Source of the DNA: Batkoa obscura
Taxonomy: Eukaryota; Entomophthoromycota; Entomophthoromycetes; Entomophthorales; Batkoaceae
DNA length: 64,000 nt
Reading direction: 5' to 3'
NCBI GenBank assembly: GCA_030770535.1
Contig: JASVEC010000004.1
Coordinates: 434,001 to 498,000, forward strand
Below are positions 11,763-23,948 of the stretch, piece by piece; position 1 is the stretch's first letter; every line of letters begins with the position of its first letter. Under the pieces are notes generated by a model. That model did no database searches, was not told the origin of the DNA, and saw only the letters and a list, made by a program, of their open reading frames with translations. Both the position numbers and the translations under genes were made by a program.

Positions 11763-12824
11763 TTAACAAACACCGCTTAACTTAATATCCCAAACTTTCA
11801 AATGATCAAACACCGAAGGAGCATACCATTTTGAAGCAGAACAATTAGAACCTTCTAAACAGACATCATTACAATAAACTTCTTTCTTGCCGTCTACCCA
11901 GATTTCATTATGATGATGATATAATGAGATGCCAATTTGGCCTGTGGGGGTAAGTGAGCCACTAAATCACTATTATTAATTACACAGGTTAAACTAAAAG
12001 CTTGTTGATTCAAATAACGCGCAAACTCTTTATCACCAATTCTTGGTTCGTCATAAGTGGATATTGGCAGCCTATCATCTTTCAAGCCTAAATTTTCCCT
12101 TAATATTAAAGTGCTTAATATAGCTATTGCTCCACCTAAGCTATGCCCAACTACAACTAATTTATGTTCTCTATATTTGTTCAATAATCCTTTTAACTTA
12201 TCAACGTATAATGGTAGCAGTTTTTCATTACACTGTTTAAATCCACGATGGACCCAATATTCCTGTTTATTGAATATTATTGGATCTTTTAGGATCTTAA
12301 CATCTTGAATGAAATTCTTTAATCTTGAACTTCCATGGAAAGATAACACTACCGCTTTCTTATTTTTATCAACTGCTAGATAAGCTTTAGTTTTTGTTGA
12401 CTTATCAAAATAGGTATCTATATGCTGAACTGGGGTTTTCTTACAATGAGTGCATGACCAGCTTTTTAATTTTGTCAATGCAGTAAGCGGCTCCAGTCAA
12501 CCTAGCATAGTATTTACTAGTTTGAATGTTGCCTACTTTTAATTGGGTTGACATCCCAAATATACGTAAGGCTGGTCCCTCTTGTGGTTCCAATTTCACA
12601 TTTTCTTTTAAATAGTTCAAGTTTTCCATCAAGTCTTTAAAATAGTCCTCCTCAACTGGGTTTTTGTCAGTATTGACGTTTAAATTGGATTTGTTATTAG
12701 TTGATAGTAAGATGCTATCACTATTGATAGTAGTAGCACTACTATGACCACCTACAGAAGCTTAACAGTAGTGGAATAATGATATGCCACAAAATAAAGC
12801 AACAAAGACTGGACTATTGTAGTT
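11763..12824 (-). pseudogene. Class-3 (alpha/beta hydrolase) lipase, broken
   Basis: Secreted triacylglycerol-lipase family (Lipase_3). The catalytic triad is still readable: nucleophile elbow VVVGHSLGGA, Asp in NNSDLVAHLPP, His in GISLYHHHNEIW. Also present are AAYC...SWSCTHC (the family's N-terminal Cys region), a Ser/Thr/Asn spacer and a signal-like FVALFCGISLFHYC. The frame shifts by one base near 12478 (between TGA-AYC and LTKLKSW) and again in the C-run near 11943. A TAA interrupts the signal region near 12761, and the apparent start codon is ATA. None of these can be explained by GT-AG introns. The C-terminus (CNDVCLEGSNC, then FDHLKVWDIKLSGVC) ends at TAA 11763. Either a young pseudogene or, less likely, several assembly errors. 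Confidence 0.8.
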
Positions 12825-13864
12825 CAAGAGTATGTTTACTGTAGCTTATTGGGTAATTAGACTCAGCTTTAAGGTTTTTAAAATATATCCTTACATTCTA
12901 GAAGTCCTTTATACTTTTCTAATGAGTATGTATCTGCTATATCCATGCTGTGATCTTATGTTTCTGTGATTATATTACCTGGTAGAAATATGCTTAAAGA
13001 ATATTTAAAACTGATTCTTATAGTATATCCAATAAAAATATATTTCCTATTACAATTTTAATGAAAATTCTTTACTTTAATTAGACTATCTTCTATAGCT
13101 CTATTTTTATCACAATATATTCTACTTCCCTGTCATATTCAAATGCTATTACCCAACGAAATCAATTAAACGCTAGATCGAATTTAAAACAAAGTAAAAT
13201 ATCTTTGTCATGGGAAAAATAGGGATTCTTTATTTTATCGTAGGGTAACTGGCTCAATAGGTTTTATTATCGCTTAGAATAACTCAGAAATTTGGATCTC
13301 AGTTACTATCTGACTTTTACTAAGAAGAAATGGTGTTATTATTTACCTTGTTTTGTTTTTGATGTTTATTTTTAGTCTTTATTTTCCACACTTCTCTCAA
13401 AGTTTCTATAGTTTTACTTGCTATTTATAATAATAATTATTAAGTAATACTATTACCATGATTGGAATTTCAAAAGAATTATCCTACCTACAGCATGTAA
13501 CGCAAATTCTTATCTCAATCGATACTATTGTGGCACCAAAGGGTGATTGGATGTTTATTTAATTTCTAAATTCTTTTTAATCAATTAATTTTTATGCTCG
13601 TTAAAGAATCAAATTTTAAGAATCAAAAAATAGCAATATATTTTTATAGTATACAAGAGAAACTATTATTAATCTTAACCTTTAAAGGCCCTTATAGATC
13701 TTAATAAAGTAGTTTAAATATTTTTTAGCTTCAGTTTTTCTTAATTATTCTAATATATATCTTTACTATTTAAATCGCTAAATAGTTTAAAAAATTAATT
13801 TTTAGTTGACAGCTGTTGCAACTCTTTGTGACTTCTTTAGTGAAAACTTTTATACACGTTATTT
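12825..13864. other. AT-rich intergenic region
   Basis: No coding signal, RNA or repeat recognised between the lipase relic and F-box copy 3. Confidence 0.45.
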
Positions 13865-13898
13865 CTATTGTCAGCTTTTTTAAAGCCTAATCTTTATA

Positions 13899-13998
13899 TG
13901 GGGATGTTTTTTTTGGTTTCATTATTTTTTCCATTTTTTAAGCGCTATTTGAGTAGAAAGATTGTTAGTAAAATTCTTCAACAAAAAATACATCCCCA
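13899..13998 (+). mobile_element. ~100 bp MITE, copy 1
   Basis: Ends TGGGGATGT...ACATCCCCA flanked by TA. The core holds TTAAGCGCTATTTGAG, which folds as a small hairpin (CGCT/AGCG). Non-autonomous element; TA target and short inverted ends suggest a Tc1/mariner-type source (inference). It is read through in frame inside F-box copy 3. Confidence 0.85.
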
Positions 13999-14625
13999 TA
14001 TACTATGCTGTCTTTCAAAAAATGATAAATTTAAGCTACTTTTATGTTGTAAAAAATGGAATAAAATAGTGATGCCTATATACTATAAGAGGATTTTAAA
14101 AGAGATGAATACAAATATAAAAAATAAACGAGGAAAGCGTTAAAAATACGGTCCTTATATTAGATGTTCAGATCTTAATCCCTTTTGCCATTTTCCAATT
14201 TATTATTTTAGATATCCAAATTGTATAAAGCTTTGTTTAGATTTCGATGGCTACTTTGATAATAAAGAGGATTTGAATGATACCCTATTAGTAGGCTTAT
14301 ATTATGATTAAAACATCAACGGTATATTCAGTGAAGAATGTAAAACTACAAATAGAATTAATTTCAAAGAGACATTTCAAAATTTAAAATGTTCGAAGCT
14401 TGATAATTTCGATAACTATTTTATTATATCAATAATACTGGCCTTGCCACCAATTTTAAGCTCATTGAATATTAGATATAATGTCAGTGGGAGGGGTTTA
14501 TATCTCCAAGGATTGCTTAATAAATTTGATAATTTGAAGGAACCTAAATTAATTGAAGTTGCACTCAAATTGGAGGAATATAAATATTTAACGAGTAAAT
14601 AATTCCCGCAATTACAAAGGTTATA

Positions 14626-14722
14626 TGGAGATGTTTTGATTTCATCACTTTTTCCATTTTTTAAGCACTATTTGAGTAGAAAGATTGTTAGTAAAATTCT
14701 TTAACAAAAAAATACATCCTCA
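14626..14722 (+). mobile_element. ~100 bp MITE, copy 2
   Basis: Same orientation and core as the copy at 13899 (97 bp, TGGAGATG...CATCCTCA, TA on both sides). It lies in the LRR part of F-box copy 3. Confidence 0.8.
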
Positions 14723-15313
14723 TATGTTGAATCCATGAAGATAGTAGAATCAAGGTCTGAAGAGATATGCATAAATTTAAATAATCATCTACCCCAATCA
14801 GTATAATTTATTCCATATAAAAAGATGACTGAAGAAATGGGAATAAACCCAGTTTCAATGTCAGTAGGAAGTTTGATATAGCTCAAAATATTAGACATAA
14901 GCCAGTACTCGTGATCAAGGCTTGATTAAAAGGAAGAATAAAATCAATAAATAGGTTAATTATCTAGCACAAAATTTCAAATGCTTTGATAAAAATATTA
15001 GAAGTTCTTATAAATGTTGATTTTTTGAAATGTTTTAGAATCAATAATGATTGAATTATCAAATCTAAACATTATTCTTTAGTAGAAAAATTACCAAATT
15101 TTGATTTCAGTTGTGTAATCCTTCAAAGTCAAATTAATAAAAAGTTAAATTAATAAATTTATTTACAAACTTCTTTTTCACTTAAATATTTTAATAATTT
15201 AAGCTAATCTTAAAATGAACAGTTTATTTAAACTCGATAACCTTGAGAAGACCATAATTAAAGACATATTGTCCCATCCTAAAAATAAAGAAAAGTGCTA
15301 ATTACTTGCATGC

Positions 15314-15777
15314 TGTGAAAGTTGGTACTCAGTGATAGGAGTTAAAAACAGTTCTTGCTTGATTAACTTGCCTTGAGTCGAACGGTCTTAGTTTATGTAA
15401 CTAAGATAGACTTAAATGAATAAGAATAATACGTAATAAGTTACGAACTATGTAAAACAAATAGAATAGATAATACTACTGTAAAATCTACGTAAGATGT
15501 TGTCAGAAAGACTTAGTGGCTTTATTAATAGTACAATATCAGGGAGTAATTCAGTTAAAAAGCCCCGAGTTATCATATTGAAGAATCTCTTTTATACACC
15601 AATAAGTATGGATATCAAAACTAGAGGATAATATTGTTTGCAATATGAAGTTATAAATTCTCGCAGCAAATCAAAATAAGGGACTCTGAATTGATTGTAT
15701 TTGAACTTGAGAATACAGCAACTTAAGTGATTGTTGTGTTATAATCAATTCGAGAGCTAATAAAGCAATATTTCACA
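15314..15777. mobile_element. Solo-LTR-like repeat, copy B
   Basis: 464 bp, TGTGAAAG...TTTCACA, with 4 bp direct repeats ATGC at 15310-15313 and 15778-15781. It is very similar to copy A along its length, so both insertions are fairly recent relative to decay of their hosts. No internal region. Fossil solo LTR is the best reading. Confidence 0.68.
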
Positions 15778-16111
15778 ATGCTGTAAAAGTTGGAATAAAA
15801 TAATAATACCCTTGTTTTGGGAAGATATTAACTTAAGTAATTACTCTAACAATAATGAAATTTATAATATGGATGTAGAGAATTTATCTAGAAAACATAG
15901 CCATCATATTTAATGTTTAGACATTAAAATTTATTCAGCTTTTCCAGACCACCCTCCAATATATCAAAATTGTACAATGCTTTATTTACATTTAAATGAT
16001 TTTTTGGAGAATATTGATAAATTACATGATATCACATTATTAGATGTCTATTATAGTGATCGTATATATAGTATGCCAATTAAAAATATACGACTAGGAA
16101 TGGAATCCATA

Positions 16112-16212
16112 TGGGGACATATTTTTTTCTTTAAAGATTTTACTAGCAGTTTTTCCGCTTAAATAGCGCTTAAAAAATGCAAAAAGTAATGAAATCAAAA
16201 AAGACACCCCCA
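16112..16212 (-). mobile_element. ~100 bp MITE, copy 3
   Basis: Reverse orientation: core reads CCGCTTAAATAGCGCTTAA, ends TGGGGACAT...ACACCCCCA flanked by TA. Inserted in F-box copy 4. Confidence 0.8.
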
Positions 16213-17150
16213 TATTACAAATGTATTTCGAGATTTAAAGTATTTAGAAACTGAAAATTTAGATGAGTATTTTATTAAATCGTTAATGTCACTTTTATAA
16301 TTAACTAACTTTATTAAAATCAATAGAAATCATATTAAAATTCCATATTTTAAAGATTTAGTGAATAGGTTTAACTATTTAAAAGCATTTGAATTTGAAG
16401 CCCTTGAGCGAGGTACATTGGAAGAATTCAGTTATTTTTTAGAGAAGGAATTCTTACATTTAAACAGATTATCTATCGAACCTATAATAACAAGGAGTGT
16501 ATATTCAAGATGGACACATTAATTTGGATAATTATTTAAAGCTTGAATCACTCTATTTCGGACATGTATCTATGTTAACTTTTAAAAATATATTACATTT
16601 AAGAATTAATATTATTCGATGTTGGTATATCTAAAGAAATCATAAGCAATAAGATATCCCCTAAATTAAATCAATTATAGTTACATACCATTAGGAATAT
16701 AGCAACTAATCTTTTATATCCAATATTCAATACACCAACGATTACTTGGCTAACTTTAGCATTTTATGATGACGAATATTGCTTTTAATCAAAGAGATTT
16801 ATCCAAAACTAATAAATGATTTAATTACATTATATGTTTGAGGAACAACTTTAAGCACGGATTTTTTGAATTATTTATATAGTTCATGCCCTAGTTTTCA
16901 TAACTTTGAGGCATCCGATTGTGAATTTGATATTGATATACTATTTTTAAACCCTAAAATAGAAAGTAACTCTGGTTTAGATACTATATTATTTGAGTAT
17001 ATTGAATGTTAACAATTCAAGCACTGTTATTTATTTATCTTAAACCATTTTAACAACTTAAAAGCATTTAAGTTTTTCAAACGTGAGGATTCTTTAGTAT
17101 CAAAATAGATTGATAGTCTTAGATTTTATTTTGAAAAAGAGGGGATGTAA

Positions 17151-17256
17151 AAGGAATAGCTGAATATATGGAAGAAGTAGATAATGATATGAAAGAGTGG
17201 GTCCTGACTTTGAAGGAATAGATGATGAGGATGAAATTCAACTTTAGTTATGATGT
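17151..17256 (+). pseudogene. Short coding relic, acidic C-terminus
   Basis: Directly after F-box copy 4 the plus strand reads GIAEYMEEVDNDMKEW, then one base out of frame DFEGIDDEDEIQL and TAG. The acidic, codon-like composition suggests the last exon of an unrelated gene joined here by rearrangement. Family not recognised. Confidence 0.35.
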
Positions 17257-18189
17257 TTGCTAATTAATTCCTTTGTAATAAAACCAATTTTTGCTTACAT
17301 ATATTTTTACATATTATTAATAATGAAAATTTTAAAACTAAATATTATAGCTAGTATTGAAATTAATGCTTAATATTAAATTATATTTTGATACTTTATA
17401 AAGCAATCATCAATGAAATTTATTAACATAATATAACTTTTGATTTAAAAATATAGCGTAATTTCGGATTATTACTCCCTTTACATGTTCTAATACAGGT
17501 TGTTTCCTGTCACCTGTGGTCACATACCCTAACATCTTTCCTTCCCTCACATTTATTATTCTCCCATATACTACTTTTTCTAGTGTTTTTTCCACCTTTA
17601 CACTATCGTCTTCCATCCTTACTTAAATCTCTCACCCTCCCTATTAGCCTCTAAGCCTTCTACAAAAGCTTCATTACTTTGCAGTTTACTCTATCTTATG
17701 ATACTTGATTACCACCGAACTTCATCTAACTCTCCCCATTTAGTGGGAAACATTTTGGAGAATGGAAATAAAACAGGGCGTTTTTTGCTTAGCTGTTTCT
17801 TACAAAGGTAGGAAGTTGTTAGATACTATTAATAACTTATTAGTAAATACCCTTGTTGAAAGGAGCGGATTATTTGAACATTGTTAAAGTAAAACCAATT
17901 TCTAGTAATAGCTTTTATTTCATTACTATTAATAATGGATTTTATTATTATTAATTGAATATGATATATTAACATTAATGATTAGTTATTCCTATTAAAC
18001 CACACTTTAAAATACTTTTTGATAAAATTTTAATAAAATTCAATAACATGAAATTCAAATCAATAATCTTACTAAATTTAGAAACTAAGCTTTCAAAAAA
18101 TAAAAAGATCTACCTAACCGAAACAATATATAAATTTCAAAAATGATCAAATAATTAAGAAACTTTTTTTTTAGTATATATAATTAATA
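17257..18189. other. Intergenic region with one minus-strand ORF of doubtful status
   Basis: Holds a 68-codon minus-strand ORF at 17410-17616 (MEDDSVKVEKTLEKVVYGRI at its start) of protein-like composition but without recognisable homology. Text further upstream on that strand (NEAFVEGLEANREGERF near 17630-17680) may belong to the same decayed gene in another frame. The last ~60 bases are the OPT leader. Confidence 0.35.
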
Positions 18190-19470
18190 ATGAATTCAAA
18201 TGAAAGTGAGAATGAAATTAAAGAGGACAAAATTAAAGGACATATTTATTTACCAGAAGAAGATATTGAATTAAAAAGTTATACAACAATAAAAGCTGGT
18301 GTTAAAGGATTCATTTATTTACCCAGTGAAGGAAGTAATGAAGATATTATTAATAACAATCAAAACATCAATAACTTACAAAAAGAAGAAGAAGAAGAAA
18401 ACCCCATAGCACCGTATGAAGATAGTCCAATAAAAATAGTACGTTATACAGTCAATAATGAAGATAATATTAAATTAAAAGTATTAACAATTAGAGTTAT
18501 AATTATTGGAGTAATATTAAATATATTATTGAGTATATTAAATCATTTCTTATTTTATTTAACTTTTCCAATGAACATTAATTCGATTTTAATTATTATT
18601 ATTACTTATCCAATGGGATTATTAGTTCAATATATTTTACCAAAAAAGATAAGGGGATATAACATTAATGATTCAGCATTTAATTATAAAGAACATACTT
18701 TAATATTAATATTTTGTTCATCAGCTAGTTCATGGCCTTATTCATTATTGTTTTTATCTTCAATGAAATATTATTTTAATTTAGAATTGAGTTTATGGTC
18801 TTATTTTTTATTTTTATTAGTCACTCAATTAATTGGAATCTCATTTTCCTTTTTATATTATAATTTAATGATATTAAATTATAATTTATTTTGGCCAACT
18901 ACTTTAATTTCGATCAATTTAATTAGAACAATTCATAATAATAATTTAAAATTTAAAAATTCCAAATTTAATCGAATTTACTTTTTCTTTATTATCTCAT
19001 TCTTTTCTTTATGTTTATATTTTATTACTGCTTATTTCTTTAAATGGAGTAGTATGTATCCTATTTTATGTATATTTAATAATCCGATATTACAACAATT
19101 AGGTTCCCCTTTAAAAGGATTAGGAATATTAGTTATTTCATTAGATTGGAGTATTATTACTTCTTCTTTAGGTTCTCCTTTAATAACTCCATTTCCAATA
19201 GCATTGAATATGTTTTTAGGTTTCTTATTTTTTATTTATTTACTATTACCTTTAGGTTATTATTTAAATTTATTTAATTCTAAATTAATACCTTTAATTG
19301 GGTTTGATTTTTATGATCAGTTTGGTAATTTATTGAATTTAAAACAGTTGAATTTAAATAATAATCAAATTCATATTTCTTTATTAATGTATATTATTTA
19401 TGGTACTTCTCTTGCTTGTTTAGCTTCTATTATTACTTATATTCCATTAAATTATATTAATATTTTTAAC

Positions 19471-19504
<34 letters not shown>

Positions 19505-20517
19505 GTAATAATACAAATGATAATCAAAAATATAAATTTTGGACTATATTTTTAAAAAAATATAATAATTTAGATATTCATTCAAAATTAATATTAAAAA
19601 ATTATTCCAATATACCTAATTATTATTATTATTGTTTAATAATTACAACTATATTATTAATTATTATATTTGTATTTTTAAATCAACAACATATAAATTT
19701 ACCTTATTATGGTTGGTGTTTAGCAATAATAATAGCTATTATTGCTTCGTTTTTAAATGGAATCTTATATGCTTTATCTTCTCAATTAATTTCAATTCAT
19801 TTTTTAGCTGAATTAATTGCTAGTTTATTATTTCCAAATAATGAAATTAGTAATATGTTATTTAAAACTATAGCATTTATATCCAATTATCAATCAATTT
19901 CTTATTTATATCATTTAAAATTAGGTCATTATATGAAAATACCACCTAAATTATGTTACTTTTTTACTATTTTTGGAATACTAATTACTTCAATTACACA
20001 TACTCTTATTTCTTTATTTATCAATATTAATTTACCTAATTTATGTCAAGATAATTCATTATTATTATTAAATTGTAATAATTTACAAACATTCTCAAAA
20101 GCATCAATATTATGGGGGAAAATTGGAATTCAAAAATTAATTAGTAATAATAATAACTATAATTATTTTTTAATCTTTTTAATTGTTGGTTTTTTATTAC
20201 CAATTATTAATCATTTATTAAAAAAGAAATTTCAATTATTAAATTCTTTTAATATTCCTATATTTTTGGCTTCAATATCATTAATTGCCCCTGCTTATCC
20301 TTTTCAATACCCTCTTTGGTTTGCTATCAATTTAATTGTAAATAAAATTATTTATAATAAATTCTTTAATAAATGGGTTAAATATCATCTCATTTTTTCT
20401 GCGGCAATGGATTTTGGTGTTTCTATTGGGACAATGTTGATTCTTAGTTTGATTTCAAATCATTTAACTATTAATTGGAAGTTTAATAATGTTGATTTAT
20501 TATGTCCATTAGCTTAA
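18190..20517 (+). CDS. OPT-family oligopeptide/metal-peptide transporter
   Basis: 775 residues, a single exon, TAA stop. Proton-coupled plasma-membrane importer of small peptides or related compounds (OPT family). After a ~95-residue acidic cytosolic N-terminus come about 14-16 hydrophobic segments. Family marks: INDSAFNYKEH (equivalent to the NPGPFNxKEH block), LKLGHYMKIPPKLCYFF (the conserved K-GHYMKIPPR block near residue 580), AIASFLNGILYALSS, and the C-terminal AMDFGVSIGTML followed by WKFNNVDLLCP. The N-terminus contains two similar short units (GHIYLPEEDIELKSY and GFIYLPSEGSNED). A cytosolic loop carries a poly-Asn run encoded by AAT repeats (~19470-19520). Start chosen as the first ATG after an AT-rich leader. 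Substrate unknown. Confidence 0.92.
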
Positions 20518-20868
20518 ATAAATAGTAGAAACTATTATTCATCTTATTATCTTTTTTTATCTTTTTTATTAAATTAATAAATAAAAGTACTGCTTTATAA
20601 ATTATTGTTATATATTATTCAAAATTATTAATATCTATTTTTAAATTGATTCATTTAGTCTAAGTTTATAAAATCATAATTTTTACTTTAAAATAAAAAT
20701 AATAAATATTTAATTAAATTATTTTAAATATTAACTTTTTATCCCTGAAATTTAAGGGGTGTGTATATCCTGTTTTATAAAAAATAAAGAAATTGACGAA
20801 AGAATATAAAAGCAACTAATAATTCAACTTCATATTAACATTTTATTTTCAATTAAAATCCAAACTTA
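20518..20868. other. Intergenic spacer
   Basis: AT-rich spacer between two co-directional genes; no feature beyond presumed OPT 3' UTR and ERG27 leader. Confidence 0.5.
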
Positions 20869-22156
20869 ATGTTCGATTGTAAAGTAATTTTAATAACTGG
20901 TGTTGAAGGGTAAAATAGAAAAATAGCTTATTAAGTCAATATAGAAAATTAATCCCTTTATATACAATAAACATAGTAAAGTAGGTCGAGGTATACTAAA
21001 TCGAGTAATTGAAAAATATAATCATTGTAAAATAATAGTTACTTGTGAAAATGTGATAGTAGCTAATGAATTATTTAATCAATATCATCAACCAAAGAAG
21101 GGTAAAAAGATAACATTCAAAGCTATTAAAATCGATTTAAATTGTATTCAAAGTGTACTAAACTTTATTAATTATGTAAAGAAAGAGTAATTTATAATAA
21201 ACTTAATTTATAATAATAATAATAATATATCTAGAACTCAAACTATTGATTTATTATTTTTTAATGCAGGAAAAATTAATTGTAATGGAATCAATAATTG
21301 GAAATTAATTTATCAATTATTTACTAATTTTAATGATTTATTTGTATACCCAGAATATATTAACTTTATTACAAAATTTAATAAGAAGGATATTAATCAA
21401 TGTTTTATGATTAATATATTGAGCCATTATGTTATAGTAAGAAATTTATATTCTTTAGTTTTAATTTATGTTTTTATTGATTTTTAATTTATATTTAGTT
21501 TTTAAAACTTATGCCACTATTTAATAAAAATCAAGTTAAAATTGTATGGACTGGTTCTAATCAAGCGAATAAACATCACTTCAATATAAATGATATACAA
21601 GCTAATTCTAGGTAATTTATTATTTCATTAAATAATTATTTTTCATTTAATTGAGTTTATTCAATCCTAGTATAAACCCTTACGCTTCCAATAAATTTGC
21701 TATCCAATTATTAAATAATTATATTAATGAAAAATATATCAAAAATAATATTCATTCATATGTATTTCATCCAGGTATATTACCTTCCAATTTATTAGCT
21801 ACGTTATTTCCAAGTTTTATATTAGTTTATATAATTCCTATTTTTATGTTTATAGTAATACATTTATTTTATTTATTAACATGAACTTATTAATCTAACT
21901 CTTTCTTTCATAGTTGAAACTCTTATTCCACTTAGATCATTTCACTTTATATTCATCCAATGCAACAGCCCCATTAAGTTTTATATTTGAAAATAATAAT
22001 TTATTAGAAAATATTAGATTAGATGCTTCCACCGATAATTGGAATAATAATATAATAGAATTAGTGAATATTGAGCATAAAGAAGAGGAAGGGGATAAAT
22101 TACAAGAGTTGTTTGTGTATAAATTAAATCAATTGGCTGAAAAGATGTTGGAGTGA
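20869..22156 (+). CDS. ERG27: 3-keto-steroid reductase (SDR), sterol C4 demethylation
   Basis: Six exons with GT-AG introns fit one frame: 20869-20909, 20977-21186, 21235-21436, 21499-21611, 21656-21854, 21914-22156. The N-terminus is an SDR nucleotide-binding start (KVILITGVEGKVGRGIL). LLFFNAGK matches the NNAG/NAG motif and KIVWTGSNQA the Ser-bearing strand. PYASNKFAIQLL carries the catalytic Tyr-x3-Lys, and YVFHPGIL is the post-catalytic PG motif. Layout and C-terminal hydrophobic segment (FILVYIIPIFMFI) match yeast Erg27/HSD17B7, which reduces the 3-keto sterol intermediate on the ER. The second intron is 48 nt and contains an in-frame TAA, which makes the gene look broken if left unspliced. 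The glycine motif is slightly atypical. Confident SDR; Erg27 assignment by motif context. Confidence 0.8.
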
Positions 22157-23948
22157 AGGGGATAGGAGGAATATTTAGTTATTACACATTTTTTAAATTC
22201 AAGTGATGACTGCTTATTTATTGAAATCCTATAATAAAAAGGATATTAAAAAAGTTAATAAATTTAATAGTTTTATCTATGTTCTATATTTCATCAATAA
22301 TAATAATGAAAAATAAACTCATTTGAAAAGCTCATTTACTAAATTTATTTAAACGATTAGCTATTCAAATAGTTTTTCATTTCGTTCAGCATGAATCAAT
22401 CTAATAATGTCGAACCACCATGAGTTCACTGTACAATATCTTACCTAAATTCATAAAAGTGGGTTTCAAAACACTTCTTCAATATGTCTTTTATTATAGT
22501 CCTATAAAAAAATAGCATTGTAATTTCTAAGCCATAGCCAATTTAGTCTTTTAATACAAAATTCATTATTATTCTTTGATTGTCAAAATAATATAAATTA
22601 TAAAATGGGCTTCTACTGCATTAATCCAACATCACTCTTCAATTATAATAACAATTATATTGTTATTATCCTAAGTAATTTGAGTAATACGAATATGTGT
22701 TAGAAGACTATCATTGAACTAAAAAGCTTCATCAACATATGGGGATGTTTTTTTGGTTCCATTACTTTTTCCATTTTTTAAGCGCTACTTGAGCGAAAGA
22801 TTGTTAGTAAAATTCTTGAACAAAAAAATATATCCACATATGCATTATAGTTTTATCAAAAATTGTGTATAGTAGGATTTTAGAACCAAGTCTTTATTTA
22901 GTAACGAAACAAAAAGATAACATTTGGAGGTACTCATTTCAATCCAGAACCTTATATCCTCCAAAGTTATATCTTTTTATTCTAGAATGGCAAGCAAAGC
23001 TACTCAAGCTTTTTGGTTGTTGGGCTATCAATATCTTTTTAGTTAATCCCCCTTTAGTCGACAAGTTATTATAGGATCCTAGTATTAAGGAAAATCATTC
23101 AATATATAATTTTAATTTAAGTTATAGCATAAACACGCATTTATACTTTTAATTTTTTAATTTAGCTTTTGTATTGAACTACAATAAACCATAACGCATA
23201 AACGGTTATCCGTCATCCCTTCAGTTATACTTGGCCCAGCTATTGATCATAAGAGCTTAGTGGACTCGTATGGTCAACTGAAAGAACCAGGCCGCTTAAT
23301 CAACCATGGTCTAAAATAATTCAATACAAAAAATAGTAAAACTTAAATTTTAAAACTCTGAAACAATAAAAAGTACACAAATTTATTTATAAATTAAAAA
23401 TAGTACCCACGTACACTTATTACCCAATATATATGATAGCTATATATATATCATTATTTGACAGTTGAAACTCATTTAGTCAAACAGTAATAATATGTAA
23501 AGCTTCATTCTTAGTTGCTTAAGCTAACGGTTTTGAGTTTGATCTTATTCATTATCTAAAGAAACGCGACGGACAACGACTATATCTGAAAATAAGCCCT
23601 TGAACACCATGTTTCAATGAATAACGGAACAATCAATGAGTCTTTAGACTCATCAAGTAAACTCACCAATGTCTTGATGAGCCCATAAACTAAGAATGTT
23701 AACAGAATAAACTAATAGTAGAAGCCAATTTGAAAGTTCACAAATTTAAAATTTAAAGTCAAATTTATACACATTGGATTTCGAATGCTTAGATTTAATT
23801 TGCTTATAGGATTTTATCCTCCAATCGTTAAGGTTATATATTTTTTATGCACTTTTATTAAAAATATAGGGCTGTAAGTAGTTCACTATATCAATAAGGA
23901 TACGATTCTCTCTTTGTGATTCGGCTATACTGGACCTATTGATTACAA
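22157..23948. other. Long intergenic region with MITE and GC-richer patch
   Basis: Holds MITE copy 4 (22740-22838) and a markedly GC-richer patch at about 23180-23320. The 69-codon ORF at 22865-23074 has no recognisable homology. RPL36 promoter and leader occupy the end. Confidence 0.5.
22740..22838 (+). mobile_element. ~100 bp MITE, copy 4
   Basis: TGGGGATGT...TATCCACA flanked by TA; core TTAAGCGCTACTTGAGCG. Intergenic. Confidence 0.82.

Larger units (their letters stand above)
13865..14800 (+). pseudogene. F-box/LRR family copy 3 with two MITE insertions (3'-truncated)
   Basis: F-box core LCCLSKNDKFKLLLCCKKWN and KIVMPIYYKRI, then recognisable LRR segments (FQNLKCSKLDNFDNYF, YLQGLLNKFDNLKEPKL, KLEEYKYL). 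One MITE (13899-13998) lies between the leader FLKPNL and the F-box, and its 100 bp plus a 2 bp duplication keep the frame open from 13868 to 14143. A second MITE (14626-14722) lies in the LRR part. A family Gln reads as TAA (TSK*FPQLQRL near 14600). Similarity fades at about 14800, so the C-terminal third is missing. Confidence 0.75.
15215..17150 (+). pseudogene. F-box/LRR family copy 4 (LTR-like and MITE insertions)
   Basis: Begins MNSLFKLDNLEKTIIKD. The F-box is cut by a TG...CA repeat at 15314-15777 exactly within the CCK-W core; the host text resumes at 15778 with CCKSWNKIIIPLFWEDINLS. A MITE (16112-16212) interrupts the segment after the SMPIKNI stretch. LRR text continues to IDSLRFYFEK before TAA at 17148, with several stops. 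Non-functional. Confidence 0.8.

Noticed and set aside
20880-21260. Apparent in-frame stops in ERG27
   Set aside because: They fall within two introns that splice cleanly (GT-AG, matching phases), so the gene reads as intact.
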